Below, piece by piece: positions 45,538-57,551 of a stretch of DNA of 64,000 nucleotides. The notes beneath the pieces are model-generated. The model worked only from the letters and a program-made list of their open reading frames with translations. It was not told the origin of the DNA and did no database searches. How positions within the stretch are numbered: the stretch's first letter is position 1; each line of letters opens with the position of its first letter. This DNA comes from Spiroplasma clarkii (GTDB lineage Bacteria; Bacillota_I; Bacilli_A; Mycoplasmatales; Mycoplasmataceae), in NCBI RefSeq assembly GCF_002795265.1, contig NZ_CP024870.1:1488001-1552000 (forward strand), given 5' to 3'. The translations under genes were made by a program, and so were the position numbers.

Positions 45538-46297
45538 TATTTTTTAACACCTCTTTTACAAATGCAGCATATGCTTTTGCACCTGGACTAGTGCTGTCAT
45601 ATTCAAAGACAGACTGTCCCCCAATTGATGATTCAGATATTTTAATATTTCTGGGAATATAGTCTTTATAAACTGAATTTTTGAAAGTACGGTTAACTTC
45701 TTGTAAAACATCATGTGCTAACTTTGTTCTTGAATCAAACATTGTTACTAGTACCCCTTCAATTGTTAGGTTACCATTAAGAGTTTCTTTAACTTTTCTA
45801 ATTGTTCTAAGCAATTGTGAAACCCCATGCATTGCATAGTGCTCTGCTTGGATTGGGATTAAAATTGAATCAGATGCTGCTAGACCATTTCTGTTAACTA
45901 GACCTAAACTTGGTGGACAATCAATAATGATAAAATCATAGTCACCTCTCACACTATCAATCTGATCTTTTAAAACATTTTGTTGACTGTTTTTTTGTTC
46001 TAATAAAATTAAGTCAACTGCTGCCACATCCAGTGAGCTTGGTGCTAAATCAACATTTTTTTTGACCTCTTTTACAATAATTTCTTTTAAAGTGTTCCCA
46101 CCAATGAAAACCTCATATAAACTTTTTGTATTTTCATCAATTTCATAACCAATTCCTGAAGTTGCATTAAATTGTGGGTCTAAGTCAATTAAAAGAACCT
46201 TTCTTCCTGAAAATCCAAGTCCACATGCAAGGTTTATTGCTGTAGTTGTTTTACCAACTCCACCTTTTTGGTTTGATACCGAAATTACTTTTGCCAT
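45527..46297 (-). CDS. parA: Chromosome-partitioning ATPase ParA/Soj (256 aa)
   Basis: ATP-dependent partner of ParB. The deviant Walker A is SNQKGGVGKTTTAINLA near the N-terminus, and FIIIDCPPSLG is the Walker B-type block. DLDPQFNATSGIGY follows the first strand. Length and start are standard, with AAAGGAG before the ATG. It is coupled to parB by overlap and lies 18 nt after rsmG, the classic rsmG-parA-parB origin-proximal order. Confidence 0.96.
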   Translation of the reverse strand: MAKVISVSNQKGGVGKTTTAINLACGLGFSGRKVLLIDLDPQFNATSGIGYEIDENTKSLYEVFIGGNTLKEIIVKEVKKNVDLAPSSLDVAAVDLILLEQKNSQQNVLKDQIDSVRGDYDFIIIDCPPSLGLVNRNGLAASDSILIPIQAEHYAMHGVSQLLRTIRKVKETLNGNLTIEGVLVTMFDSRTKLAHDVLQEVNRTFKNSVYKDYIPRNIKISESSIGGQSVFEYDSTSPGAKAYAAFVKEVLKNNGY

Positions 46298-46314
46298 ATT
46301 AAAATCTCCTTTGC

Positions 46315-47013
46315 TTATTTTCCTAGTGGTTTTTTCTTAATTTGTGAATATTGTCTTGGGTAAATTGAGTTTGTCGGTTTTATTTTGTTAAAGAACAAAT
46401 TGACTCTTTCACCAATATTGTCTACAAAAAGCTTTTGCTCTACTACTAATTTTAAAGCAATATCACTCTCTTTACCATTTAAATCTAAAATTTCCACTCC
46501 AACATTCTTAGCTTTTAAACAGATAAAAGTACCATTAACCTTTAGTGCTTGTACCCCAACTTCTAACAAAACATTTAATGGTGCCATTGCTCTTGAAATG
46601 ACAATGTCAAATTCTTCTTTATGTTGAACACTAAAAATCTCTGCTCTTTGGTTTACTGGAATGATGTTTTTTAAATTCAATTCTTTAATGACTAATTTTA
46701 AAAAATTAATTTTTTTATTATTTGCTTCTATTAGATAAACTTGTGTTTGGGGAAACAAAATTTTGATGACAATACCCGGGAACCCTGCCCCAGTACCTAT
46801 ATCTAATATTTTTTGATTATTTAATTGGAGTTCTTTTGCAAACAAAATTGAATCTAAAAAATGCTTGTAAAAAATATCTTCAGTTTCAACAATTGTCGTC
46901 AAGTTATACTTTTGATTTTCTGCTTGTAAAAGCTGCAAAAACCTCATAAGTTCTGCTTGTTGCTGTGCGGCAATTGAACCAACATATTCATCAAAAACTT
47001 CTCAATCAAACAA
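46315..47013 (-). CDS. rsmG: 16S rRNA (guanine-N7) methyltransferase RsmG (232 aa)
   Basis: SAM-dependent methylation of 16S rRNA. The SAM motif is ILDIGTGAGFPGIV and YLIEANNKKINFL follows. The N-terminal YNLTTI block is typical. The first 22 residues need a TTG start at 47011-47013. This is chosen because GGAGG lies at the right distance upstream and one TGA Trp completes the normal N-terminus (FDWEVFDEYVGS). A Met-only call would begin at 46947 and lose it. It heads the rsmG-parA-parB-ychF run. Confidence 0.93.
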
Positions 47014-47226
47014 GAAAACACCTCCATTAACAAAATAAAAAGCATGCAATCAATTTGTGATTTACCTCAAATGGATTTTTAAATGCTTATAACTAAGTGC
47101 TAGTTAAACTACATTTATTCTATCATAATCTTTAACTATAAATGATTATCAAAACAAAAGTTATCTTTTTGTACCATTTTAGTAAGGTCTTTCTCTCTCA
47201 CTTAGCAGCAAAATAGGCCAATAAAA

Positions 47227-47265
47227 AAGGAACCTAGTTAAAGATTTAACCATTAGCCCCTTTGT
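47227..47265 (-). terminator. Probable terminator of the first amino-acid permease
   Basis: Reading leftward, AAAGGGGCTAATGGTTAAA and TTTAACTAGGTTCCTTT can pair with several mismatches, followed by TTTATT. It lies 16 nt after the permease stop at 47281. Confidence 0.45.
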
Positions 47266-47280
47266 GTTCTTAAATTTTTA

Positions 47281-48879
47281 TTAAACTGCTTCTTTATTCA
47301 AAACATGTTTTTTTAATTGGTACTCATTGATTCCTCATCAAGTAAAGATTGGAACCAAGACTAGAATTGACGCCACCCCATTGATAATAGCAGATCTTTG
47401 GTTATCTCACCAATCATCAGCACTAACACCTTTGGGTCTATCAAGAGCAAATGGTTTTCCAATAAATGTTGCATATAATAGGTATGCCATAACTATTGAA
47501 ACTAAACCTGAGGCCAGAATTCCACAAACCAAGCCACCTTTAACTTTTTTAATTTCAACTTTATTAGTAAAGCGATTCACAACTTGAGCAATATTTGTCA
47601 CTAAGTAAATTGCAAAAGCATAAACTGCAGTTGTACTAGAAATTAAATCCAGAACTTCCATAGGGTTTGGGACATACAATTTTTCTATTCCCACTCCTGT
47701 CCTGTCAAAAATTACTTGAGATTCACCTTTTGCTGTAATTATGATTGAAGCAATAATTGAAGTTATATAAATTGCTCCAAGAATAGTTCCTCCAATAATG
47801 GCAGCTTTAATTATTGTGATTTTACCTACATTTTTTTTACCTAAATATAGTAATTCCTCTTCAACAGCAGATTGAACTGTTTTAGGAATTAAAGTTGTAT
47901 AACCATTAATCATTGTTAACAAGGTTGCTGCAATAATTACTTTAAAGATAAAGGTAACCCAAGGGGCATTGAGCTTATTTGAAAAGATATTTGTAAAGAG
48001 TTTAAAAATATCTCCATCATCTGCACCCAAAAAGATTGCCACAGTAATTAGTACATAAAAAATTGTAACAGCTAAAATTGCAGATAGTAGTGCTGGTGCT
48101 ACTACTTCTCTATGTTCAACATCCTTTTGTAAAGTTGCTGCATACATAAAAGCATCAAAAGCAAATAAGATAGGCACCATTGTGGCAAATGTTGAGGAAG
48201 CTCCTCAAACCAAAGTGCCACTCTTATTAAATGAGTTAGACATATTTGGGGTTGTGGCATATAAAACTATTCCCCCAATTACCACAACAATTAGTGGTAA
48301 GAATTTTACAAATGTAAAAATTGTTTGGATTCAACGTCCTGGTTTTATAGTTGTAGCATTCATAACTTGAAACCCAACCAATAAAATTGTTGATAAAATT
48401 AATTTGATTGCTAAATACCCTGGAACACCTAAAGCAATAACCAATTGGTCCTTACCTTGTGTTTCAATTATTAGCAGTCTGATTCCTTGTTCAAACAAGA
48501 TATCAATTAAGAACATTGAACCCAATGCTCCAATTGCCGGCATATAAAAGGCTACATAGAAGATAGCAATTCATGAAGCTGACTTACGATTAATAAACTT
48601 TTTGGTTCATGATTGTAAGGTTGAGTGTTCTCCATCCTTCATAGCCCCTGTGATTTCCACAAATGAGACCATCATTAAAGTACAAACTACCCCTATAAAA
48701 ATTCAAACCATAATTGCCAATCATGGATTATTTTGGGCTTCATACAAAACCCCACCATACTGGTTTCTGTTTTTTAAATAGATTCCAGAGGCCACAACTA
48801 ATCCAAAAGTCATTGAAAAGATTGTTAAAAACTCAAAAATCTTGTTCCTGGCTTTATTGGCCTTATTTACTTTGATCAT
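47281..48879 (-). CDS. APC-family amino-acid permease (532 aa)
   Basis: A secondary transporter with about 12-13 membrane segments. The N-terminal FLTIFSMTFGLVVASGIYL has the GSG/A-SG-like helix-break region of APC transporters. A gene for a similar permease precedes it (48921-50423), sharing the motifs VNKxNKxxNKxFEFLTIFSMTFG and IPxLFAFDxF. Substrate cannot be told. Long TGA-containing stretches in both are consistent. It is one of two adjacent paralogs, both downstream of mnmG. Confidence 0.88.
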
Positions 48880-48920
48880 AAATTACTCCTTTACTAGTTA
48901 ACCTATAGCTTTTGTTGCTA

Positions 48921-50423
48921 TTATTTAACTTTTGCTAATTTTTGATCTGGTTTGCTTGTTAATTGTTTTAATTTTCAACTCAACATTAAGTTTTCATTGA
49001 TTAAAAAAGCAAATCCCATAATAATGGCAAATCCAAATCACATTACTGGTACCACCAAGTTAGATGGATCACCTTCTTTTGCATAAACAATAATACTGTC
49101 GATGATACTAATGTAGTGCATGTACCCTATCATAAAGACCAGGATAACCAAGGTGATAATATTTAAAACATGGGTGTTTTTCATTTCTTTGACTTCAACT
49201 TTTTTTGTCTTTCTATTTCTTATGACTCCATACATTATCAGTGCATAGACTGTAAAGGCATATAAAATCCCTGTATCTGCAGAATAATCTGCAACTAAGA
49301 AATAGTCCGTGCTATCTATTAATAATGAAGTTGTTACAAAAGTAACAATCACAACATCAGTAATAATAACACTGATTCAAGTGGCATTTTTTCATTTAAT
49401 TTTTTCATCAAAACTTCTTTTGTATAAGTATTTTTCATCATATGATGCTTGGACAATTTTTGGATATAAAGTTGTATAAGCATTAATTGTTGTTAGCAGT
49501 GTTAAAGTGATAATCAAGTTAAAGGCTAGTGAAAACCCTGGACTTGCTTTATCAAACATTGTTAAAACGTTACCATTTGGTGAAACTAAGAAAATTGAAA
49601 CAGTAACAATTAAGTAGAATACTGCTACAGAAATTACACCAGTTAACATTGCTGGTGAAACTACTTTTTTATGTTCAATGTCATGTTGGATATTGATTGA
49701 ATCCAAGAAACCATCAAAAGCAAACAAGATTGGAATTAAACAAGCAAAGATGCTGTTAAATTTAAAACCACCTTGGTTTGTAAAAGTATTATTTTCAACA
49801 TTTCCAGTTGCATATAATGTAATTCCACCTCCAATTACAATAATTAAAGGTACAAATTTTAAAATTGAAAAAATAATTTGAATTCATTTTCCTGAATCTT
49901 TATAAATTGAATTAATTGCTTGGAAAGTTACTAAGGTAACTGCCCCTAATATAAGTTCTACCACAATTCTCACATCATTTCCGCCAATTGCTTCACTTAA
50001 TCCTTTACCTGATGCCAACATAAAAGCATCAATTGCACTAAATAGTGAATTAATTGTAAATAATGCTCCAATGATTGTTAAAAGTGGTGTGTAAATTACA
50101 ATAAAGAAGATTGAGAATAATGAACCTCATTTTCTTCCTAAAAACTGAGCTCCTAAAACTCCCATTGAGTTATAGTCATCTTTTTTTGCTGCACTTGATG
50201 CTTCAAGAAATGTAAACATCATCATACATGCAAAGATCCCTACAAAAACTCAAACTGCCATAGCCACTCAAGGATTGTCATTGGCTCTTGCTAAAACTCC
50301 ATTATCTCCAGAGTTTTTTAAATAAATTCCTGATCCAACCACTATTCCAAAGGTCATTGAAAAAATGGTTAGAAATTCAAAGGTCTTGTTCTTAACCTTA
50401 TTCTTTTTATTAACATTTATCAT
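48921..50423 (-). CDS. APC-family amino-acid permease paralog (500 aa)
   Basis: The second of the tandem amino-acid permeases, with about 12 hydrophobic segments. Its opening MINVNKKNKVKNKTFEFLTIF and the helix VVGSGIYLKN closely match the adjacent paralog. Charged loops NNTFTNQGGF and NIQHDIEHKKVVS also have counterparts there. The start at 50423 has only a weak ribosome binding site and lies 12 nt after the mnmG stop, so translation may be coupled to mnmG. Confidence 0.88.
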
Positions 50424-50434
50424 TTTGATATATT

Positions 50435-52306
50435 TTAGACCGTGTTATATTTCTTCTTCAAATGGAATAATAACATCTGAATATCTGCAGGATTGACACC
50501 TGTGATTCTAGATGCTTGCCCAATTGAAGTGGGTCTAATCCTTTCTAAGATTTGTTTTGCCTCAATGGCAATATTTTCAACTTTTGAATAATCAACATCA
50601 TTGGGGATTTGTTTGGCCTCCAATTTATTAAATCTTTCAATAGTTTCATTTTCTTTTTTGATATACCCTTCAAATCTAATATTAATTAAAATATTTTGTA
50701 ATTGGTTATTTGAAAGGTTTTGTAATTTGTCAAGATATTTTACTAAGACATTGATGTCAACTTGAGGTTGTTTTAAAATTTCATAGCCACTCAATCCTTG
50801 TGACAGGTGGGCTTGACCAAGTTGGTCTAACTCAAGTGCCAAATCAGATTTGGGACTGAATCTAACATTTTTTAATTCCTCAATTGCTTCATCAATTTGT
50901 TTTTTAAATACTAAATATTTATCATATTCTTGTTGGCTAACTAAACCCAATTCATAACCATATTGCTTTAGTCTAACTTCTGCATTATCATTTCGCAAAG
51001 TTAACCGGTTTTCAGCACGACTTGTTAAAAGTCGATATGGTTCAATAACACCTTTTGTAACAATGTCATCAATCATAACTCCAATATATGACTCACTCCG
51101 TTTTAGAATAAATGGGTTTTGAACATTCAGTTTCCGCACTGCATTAATTCCTGCAATTAATCCTTGTCCGGCAGCTTCTTCATAGCCACTAGTTCCATTG
51201 ATTTGACCTGCAGTAAATAGGTTGGGCACTTGACGCATTTCTAAGCTTAGTGATAATTGTTGAGGATCAATACAATCATATTCAATTGCATATGCTCATT
51301 TGTCCACAATCACATTTTCAAATCCTGGTAAGCTTTTTAGCATTTTTTCTTGCACATCAATTGGCATTGAGGTTGAAAAACCTTGCACATAAAATGTATC
51401 TAATGCTTTTGCTTCTGGTTCTAAAAAAATTTGGTGAGTTTCTTTTTGATTAAACCGCACAATTTTATCCTCAAAACTTGGGCAGTATCTTGGTCCAGTT
51501 GCATCAATTTGCCCTGAATACATTGCTGACTTTGTTAAATTTGCTTCAATGATTTTTTTTGTTTCAGGTGTTGAGTGTAACAAGTAACATGGTAGTTGTT
51601 TTGCAAATGGTAGTGGTTTAGTTGTTGAAAAAGAGAAAGCCAATTGCATATCAGTTCCTGGTTCCAAAATTGCTTTTGAAAGGTCAACTGAATTTGCTTT
51701 CACTCTTGGTGGTGTCCCAGTTTTAAATCTAAAATAATTAATATTCAGTTTTTTAAAACTTTCTGACAACCTTGTTGCAGTTTTTTCATCATTAGGACCT
51801 GCTTGATATTTTTCAGATCCTCGATAAATTAAACTTGATAAGTATGTTCCGGTTGTTAAAATTACTGCTTGGCAGGTAATTTTTGTTTCATCTGTTAGTA
51901 ACACTCCTGTTACTTTATTATTCTTATCAATAAGAATGTCTGCAACTTCTCCTACTTTTAAAGTAAGGTTTTTTTGATTATTTACTACATTTTTCATGTA
52001 ATTTGAATATTCTATTTTATCTGATTGAGCTCTAAGGGCTCAAACGCCGGGACCCCGAGATGAGTTCAGCAGTTTCATTTGCAACGCTGTTGCATCCGCT
52101 GCTTTACCCATTTCACCCCCCAAAGCATCAATTTCACGAACAACAATTCCTTTTGCTGGACCTCCAATTGATGGATTACATGGCATTGTTGCGATTTTAT
52201 CTTCATAAAGATTAACTAAAATTGTTTTTTTATTTAAACGTGCACAAGCTAAGGCTGCTTCAACTCCAGCATGCCCTGCTCCTACAACAACGATGTCAGC
52301 TTGCAT
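50435..52306 (-). CDS. mnmG: tRNA uridine 5-carboxymethylaminomethyl modification enzyme MnmG (623 aa)
   Basis: FAD-dependent partner of MnmE that modifies the wobble uridine of several tRNAs. The FAD motif [13 protein letters not shown] opens the protein, with [13 protein letters not shown] and the VILTTGTYL block. The later [20 protein letters not shown] is the second family signature. Full length is normal, and three TGA Trp codons are read through. It follows metG, with GGAGT at the ribosome binding site. Confidence 0.96.
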
Positions 52307-52327
52307 CGCAACTCCTCCATTTCTAAA

Positions 52328-53842
52328 TTACTTTATTCTTTCAAACAAAACTTCTTTGCTTGATATTTTTTGATAATTAAATTTTTTTGCTTTTAATGTT
52401 TCAAAGTTAACTGTGTTTGAAGTCAACCCCATTTGGTTAAACATTTTTTCAAAGCTTTTCACTAAAATTGGTTTTAATAGATAAATTATAATTGTAATGT
52501 TTCTTTGCAAAATTGCTAAAACTTCATTTAGCTTTGAAATTTGACCTGCTTTTTCTAAAGCTCAAGGTTTTACATCTTCAATAAATTTATTACATTCATT
52601 TCCCAACTTTAAAACACTTTGTACTGCTTCACTAATGTTGTATTGATCCATATATTTTTGATAATCCTTGATTGTTTGTTCACCACTTTTAATCAAAGGG
52701 TGTTGTTCAATCTCAACACTAGGTAATAAACCATCAAAGTATTTGATAATCATATTTGAAACCCGTGAAATCAGGTTTCCAACATTGTTTGCTAGATTTG
52801 TATTAAATGACTCAATGAACAAATCATTTGTAAAATTACCATCTTTTTCAGTTGGTAAATTATTGGCAATATAAAATCTTAAAGCATCAGCACCATAAGT
52901 TTCAATAATTTCAACAGGGTCAATCACATTTCCCAAAGATTTAGACATTTTAGTGTCCTTGCTCAAGATTCAACCGTGACTCACCAGCTTGTCTGGTGCT
53001 TTTAAACCCAATGCTTGTAGCATCACTGGTCAATAAATTGCATGGAACCGGGTGATTTCTTTTCCGACATATTGAAGTACTTCTCCTTCAATTCAAAATT
53101 GTTTTAATTTAGAATTGTCTTCACTACCCCACCCTAATGCTGTGATGTAATTTGAAAGTGCATCTAACCAAACATAGATTACATGTTTGGGGTTTTCAAG
53201 CACTTGGATTCCTCAGTCAAAACTTACTCTTGTAACCGAAAGATCTTCAAGGTTGTTATTAATAAAATTGTTTAACATCTCTTTTTTTCGAGCTTCAGGC
53301 TCTAAAAAATTTGTCTCAAACAACTCTGTTAAATATTTTTTAAAATTTGAAACTCTTAACATATAAGTTTCTTCTTCAAAATCAATTGCTTCTTTTTGAC
53401 AAACCTTGTGGATAAAACCTTCATCCATTTGTTCGGCTGTCAAAAACTCTTCACAACTAATGCAGTATTTACCTTTATATTTCGATGGATAAATTAAATC
53501 CTGAGCCAATAAGTTAGAAAAAAGTTTTTGCACAGCAGCAACATGATCTTTATCGGTTGTTCTAATAAAGCGGTCATAATCAATTTCTAAAATTTTTCAC
53601 AAGTCTTTAAAACTTGAAACAATTGTATCAACATAACTTTGTGGAGTAACTCCAGCTTCTGCTGCTTTTTGTTCAATTTTTTGTCCATGTTCATCTGAAC
53701 CAGTCAAAAAGAAAACGTCATAGCCGTTTTCTTTTTTATATCTAGCCATTATGTCTGCCAATGTTGTTGTGTAAGTATGTCCAATGTGTAATTTACCACT
53801 TGGATAATAAATTGGGGTTGAGACAAAAAATGACTTTTTCAT
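52328..53842 (-). CDS. metG: Methionyl-tRNA synthetase (504 aa)
   Basis: Charges tRNA-Met. HIGH is seen as [12 protein letters not shown] near the N-terminus and the KMSKS loop as [11 protein letters not shown] at about residues 293-303. The zinc-like knuckle CISCEE is present, with single Cys pairs. No C-terminal tRNA-binding domain is appended, matching the short MetG1 type. The start is 53842, overlapping the last base of the upstream HPRT-like stop (TAATG). Confidence 0.95.
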
Positions 53843-54363
53843 TATTTTTCTTCCTCCAAATTAATGCTGTAAATTCCTTTTAAACCACGATAACTACCAT
53901 TATGGGTTAAACCATAACCCACAATATAAATATCTTCTATTTTAAATAAGGCATTAATTTCTAACTCAAATTCTCTTTCTTTGCTTTTTTTATCAACTAA
54001 AGTTAGTAATTTAATGTCTTTGGGGTTTTCACTAGTAACAATATCATTGATTCTTTTTAGTGTATTCCCCTTATAATAAACATCTGCAACTATCAAAACA
54101 TTTTTACCTTTTAATGATTCATTTAAACCCAAATCAATTAGACTATTTGGTTTTTGAGTACCATCTCTTACAATAAATTGAATGGTTGTGTCAATTTGTA
54201 ATTCTCTAATTAGATCTGCTACAAAAATAAATGTGTTTGATAAATCTGCCACAATTGTTAATTGCTCATTTTCATAAGCTTTTGAGTATTCTGATGCAAC
54301 CTTTATGATTGCTGCTTTAATTTCTTCTTCAGAAATCAAAGTCGTCAGTTGTTGATTCTCCAT
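53842..54363 (-). CDS. Hypoxanthine phosphoribosyltransferase-like protein with altered PRPP loop (173 aa)
   Basis: By length, order of strands and the ending [21 protein letters not shown] it is an HPRT-family PRTase; purine salvage enzymes end in DFVVGYGLDYxExYRNLPYIG. The PRPP-binding core, normally VLIVEDIIDTGLTL with two acidic residues, reads [14 protein letters not shown] here. The first Glu and the second Asp are lost, and a Lys appears before Gly. The DYNE near the end is THNG. Catalysis as a normal HPRT is therefore doubtful. It may be a regulatory relic, or use another substrate. It sits between purB (2-nt gap) and metG (1-nt overlap). Confidence 0.75.
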   Translation of the reverse strand: MENQQLTTLISEEEIKAAIIKVASEYSKAYENEQLTIVADLSNTFIFVADLIRELQIDTTIQFIVRDGTQKPNSLIDLGLNESLKGKNVLIVADVYYKGNTLKRINDIVTSENPKDIKLLTLVDKKSKEREFELEINALFKIEDIYIVGYGLTHNGSYRGLKGIYSINLEEEK

Positions 54364-54365
54364 AG

Positions 54366-55661
54366 TTATTTCAACACCCTTCTAAATATGCTGTCAACAT
54401 GTCTGGTAAAAATTTTTATATCAAATAATTCATCCAATTCACCAATGTCTTCTAACCAATCTGTAATTTTATTAGCAAGCAAAACCTCTTTAAAATCTTT
54501 TTGAGTGGTTTGTGCTTCTAAAGTACATTTTTGGATAAAATCATAAATTTCTTCTCTAGAATAATTATACTTCATTAAAATGTAAGTTAATACCCTTTGA
54601 CTAAAAAATAAACCTTTATGTTCTTCAATGTGTTTTGCTATCATTTCTTTGTTTACTACCAAATTTTTAATAGTATCAGTGGTGCGGTTTAAAATATACA
54701 CAACAATATTAAATATATCGGGAAACATAATTCTCTCATTTGAGCTGTGAGAAATATCCCTTTCATGTCAAAGAACATTATTTTCTAGTGCTATATTAAC
54801 AAAACCCCGTACATAGCGTGCTAGCCCTGAAATGTTTTCAGAGCTAATTGGGTTTTTCTTGTGAGGCATTGAACTTGAGCCTTTTTGGGCTTTTCCAAAA
54901 CCCTCACACAATTCTTGTACTTCACTGCGTTGTAGTAAGCGAATTTCGGTTGCTATTTTTTCTAGAGTACTTGCTAAATTTGCAAAAACACAAATTAAGT
55001 TAGCATGGCGATCTCGTTGGGTTACTTGAGTCGACAATAAATCTAAACCAAGCTGCATTTTTTCTGCTACTTTAATTTCAACTTGAATCTCTAAGTTTGC
55101 ATAGTTTCCCATTGATCCTGAAATTTTTGCAACTTCAATCTGTTCACGAGCTGAGTTAAAGCGCGTTAATTGTCGGTTGATTTCATCATACCATAGTAAA
55201 AATTTTAAACCCAGTGATGTTGGTTCACCATAAATCCCATGGGTTCTCCCCATTATAATTTGGTCTTTATATTCAACTGCTTTTTTTGCCAAAACAGTTT
55301 TTAAACCAATGATTCCATTTAAAACTACCTCATTTGATAACTTAATCATTTTGTTTTGGGCAGTGTCAACTACATCTGTTGAAGTTAATCCCAGATGAAT
55401 TCAGCGTTTTTCGGGCCCCAATGTTTCAGAAACTGCTCGAGTGAAAGCCACCACATCATGCTTGGTTTCATTTTCAATTTCTAACATTCTCTTTTGATTA
55501 ATTTTTGCATTTTTAAAAATTAAATTACAGTCAGTTTCTGGGACAACAGCCAATTCTTTTCAAGCTTCAACTACATATTTTTCAACTTCCAATCAAGTGT
55601 TTAGTTTGTTTTGGTCACTTCAAATTTGTTCTATTTCTTTGTTAGCATATCTTGAAATCAT
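54366..55661 (-). CDS. purB: Adenylosuccinate lyase (431 aa)
   Basis: Cleaves adenylosuccinate to AMP and fumarate, in purine salvage with purA. The fumarase/aspartase signature GSSSMPHKKNPI is present (about residues 263-274). GRTHGIYGEPTSLG is the second conserved block and LTSTDVVDTA the first. The length is normal. Several TGA Trp codons are read through, and the stop is at 54366. GGAGGACAAGAA precedes the ATG. Confidence 0.96.
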
Positions 55662-55681
55662 TTCTTGTCCTCCTAAATTCT

Positions 55682-56971
55682 TTAAAATACTTCTTGTAAC
55701 GTTACTGTTTGTTTGCGATCTGGTCCTACTGAAAAACCTATAATATCAACTTCACAAACTTTTTCAATCATTTTTAAATAGTTTTTTGCATTTTGTGGTA
55801 ATTGGTCAAATGATGAAATTTGAGTAATGTCTTCGGTTCAACCTGGTAAAGTTAAATATTGAGCAATACATTTTTCATATTCACCTGTGGTTGGTGGCAC
55901 TGTTTGTATTTCTCTATCATTAAGAAGATATTTATTACAAATTTTTATTTCATCAACTCCAGACAAAACATCCAATAAGGTAATAAAAATCTTATCAATT
56001 CCTGAGGTGCGGATTGCATATTTTAATGCCACTGCATCAAGTCAACCAACTCTTCGTGGTCGTTTGGTATTGGCTCCATATTCATTCCCTCTTTCACGAA
56101 TTCCATCACGAATTTCATTAACTAACTCTGTTGGGAATCCTCCAGCTCCAACTCTTGTTGAATAGGCTTTTACCACACCCAATACTGTGTCAATATATTT
56201 AAAACTAATCCCTGTTCCGGTTGCCACATTGCTTGCAGAACAGTTTGAACTAGTTACAAAAGGATAAGTACCATGATCAATGTCTAACATTGCCCCTTGG
56301 GCACCTTCAAAAAGTACTTTTTTTCCTTCCTTAATTGCTGACTCAATGTACTCACCACAATCAACAACATAGTCTTTGATATAATCATAGCACTTTATTA
56401 GGTTAGAGTGTGTTTTTTCAAAATCATTAATTTCTATATTATACATTGCCTTTAATAATTTTTGTTGATGAGTGTAGATTTTTAAAAACTTTGCCTTAAA
56501 GTCCGGGTCAGCTAGGTCTCCAATTCTTATTCCAGATCTAGACACTTTGTCCTGATATGCAGGTCCAATTCCTCTTTTTGTTGTACCTATTTTTTGTTCA
56601 CCACGTTCTTCTTCTTGGGCTGCATCAATTTGCATATGGTATGGTAAAACAATTTGGGCTCTATTAGAAACTAATAGGGTTCCAATTTCAGGTGAAGTTT
56701 TTTTTACTAATTCAATTTCTTCAATTAATTGTTCTAAATTAACTACACACCCATTCCCGATAATATTGACAACATTTTTATTAAAGATACCTGATGGGGT
56801 AATGCGAACCTTGTGTTTTTTACCATTAAAATGAATTTGGTGTCCAGCATTATCTCCTCCTGAAAATCTTACTACTAAATTGGTTGTTTGCGAGAAGTAA
56901 TCTGTGATTTTTCCTTTACCCTCATCGCCCCATTGAGCTCCAACCACCACTAAGGTATTGTGTTTGTTCAT
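55682..56971 (-). CDS. purA: Adenylosuccinate synthetase (429 aa)
   Basis: Makes adenylosuccinate from IMP, aspartate and GTP. VVVGAQWGDEGKGKITD is the diagnostic start. The P-loop-like GDNAGH, the block GTTKRGIGPAYQDKVSR and GAQGAMLDIDHGTYPFVTSSN are conserved. The length is the usual 425-430. The ATG lies 10 nt after the pth stop, and AGGAGAG just before it lies at the end of pth. Two late TGA Trp codons are read. Confidence 0.97.
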
Positions 56972-56981
56972 GTTTTCTCTC

Positions 56982-57548
56982 CTATTTATTATAATTGTTC
57001 ATTATTTTTTTAAAATCTAGATTTTGGCAAAAATCATCTACAAACCCCTTGACTTGATTGATATTTGCTTTAATTTCTGTAATTTCTGCTGCTGACATTT
57101 TACTTAAAACTCAGTCAACAATTTTAAAATGTTCTGGGGGCATGTCAACACCAATGCGTAAGCGTTTAAAGTCTTGTGTTCCTAATACATGAATGATACT
57201 TTTCATACCATTATGTCCTCCAGCACTTCCTGATTCACGAAAACGCAATTTTCCCATTGGTAAATCTTTGTCGTCATAAATTATTACAAGATCTGAGATG
57301 GGGATTTTATAAAAAGCTAAGATTTGTAAAACGGCTTCTCCTGAAAGGTTCATGTAAGTTTGAGGTTTTGCAAAAATAACTTTTTCACCCTTAATATTGG
57401 CAAAATACAATTCAGCTTTAAAGGCTGTTTTTTGACTAGAAATTGCAAAACTGTCCATTAAAGTATCTAGTGCAATAAATCCGGCATTATGTCTGGTTTG
57501 CTCATATTGTTTTCCTGGGTTTCCCAAACCTACAATTAATTTTGGCAT
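56982..57548 (-). CDS. pth: Peptidyl-tRNA hydrolase (188 aa)
   Basis: Recycles tRNA from prematurely released peptidyl-tRNA. LIVGLGNPGKQYEQTRHNAGF contains the catalytic His of TRHN. KPQTYMNLSGEAV and the GSAGGHNGMKSI block are the other family signatures, and YDDKDLPMGK is present. Length is normal after one TGA Trp. It is tightly linked to prs (3-nt gap). Confidence 0.96.
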
Positions 57549-57551
57549 TGT

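Noticed and set aside
44662-47013. parS sites near parAB
   Set aside because: I looked for the Bacillus-type 16-bp palindrome TGTTTCACGTGAAACA and found none. A degenerate version could be missed by eye.
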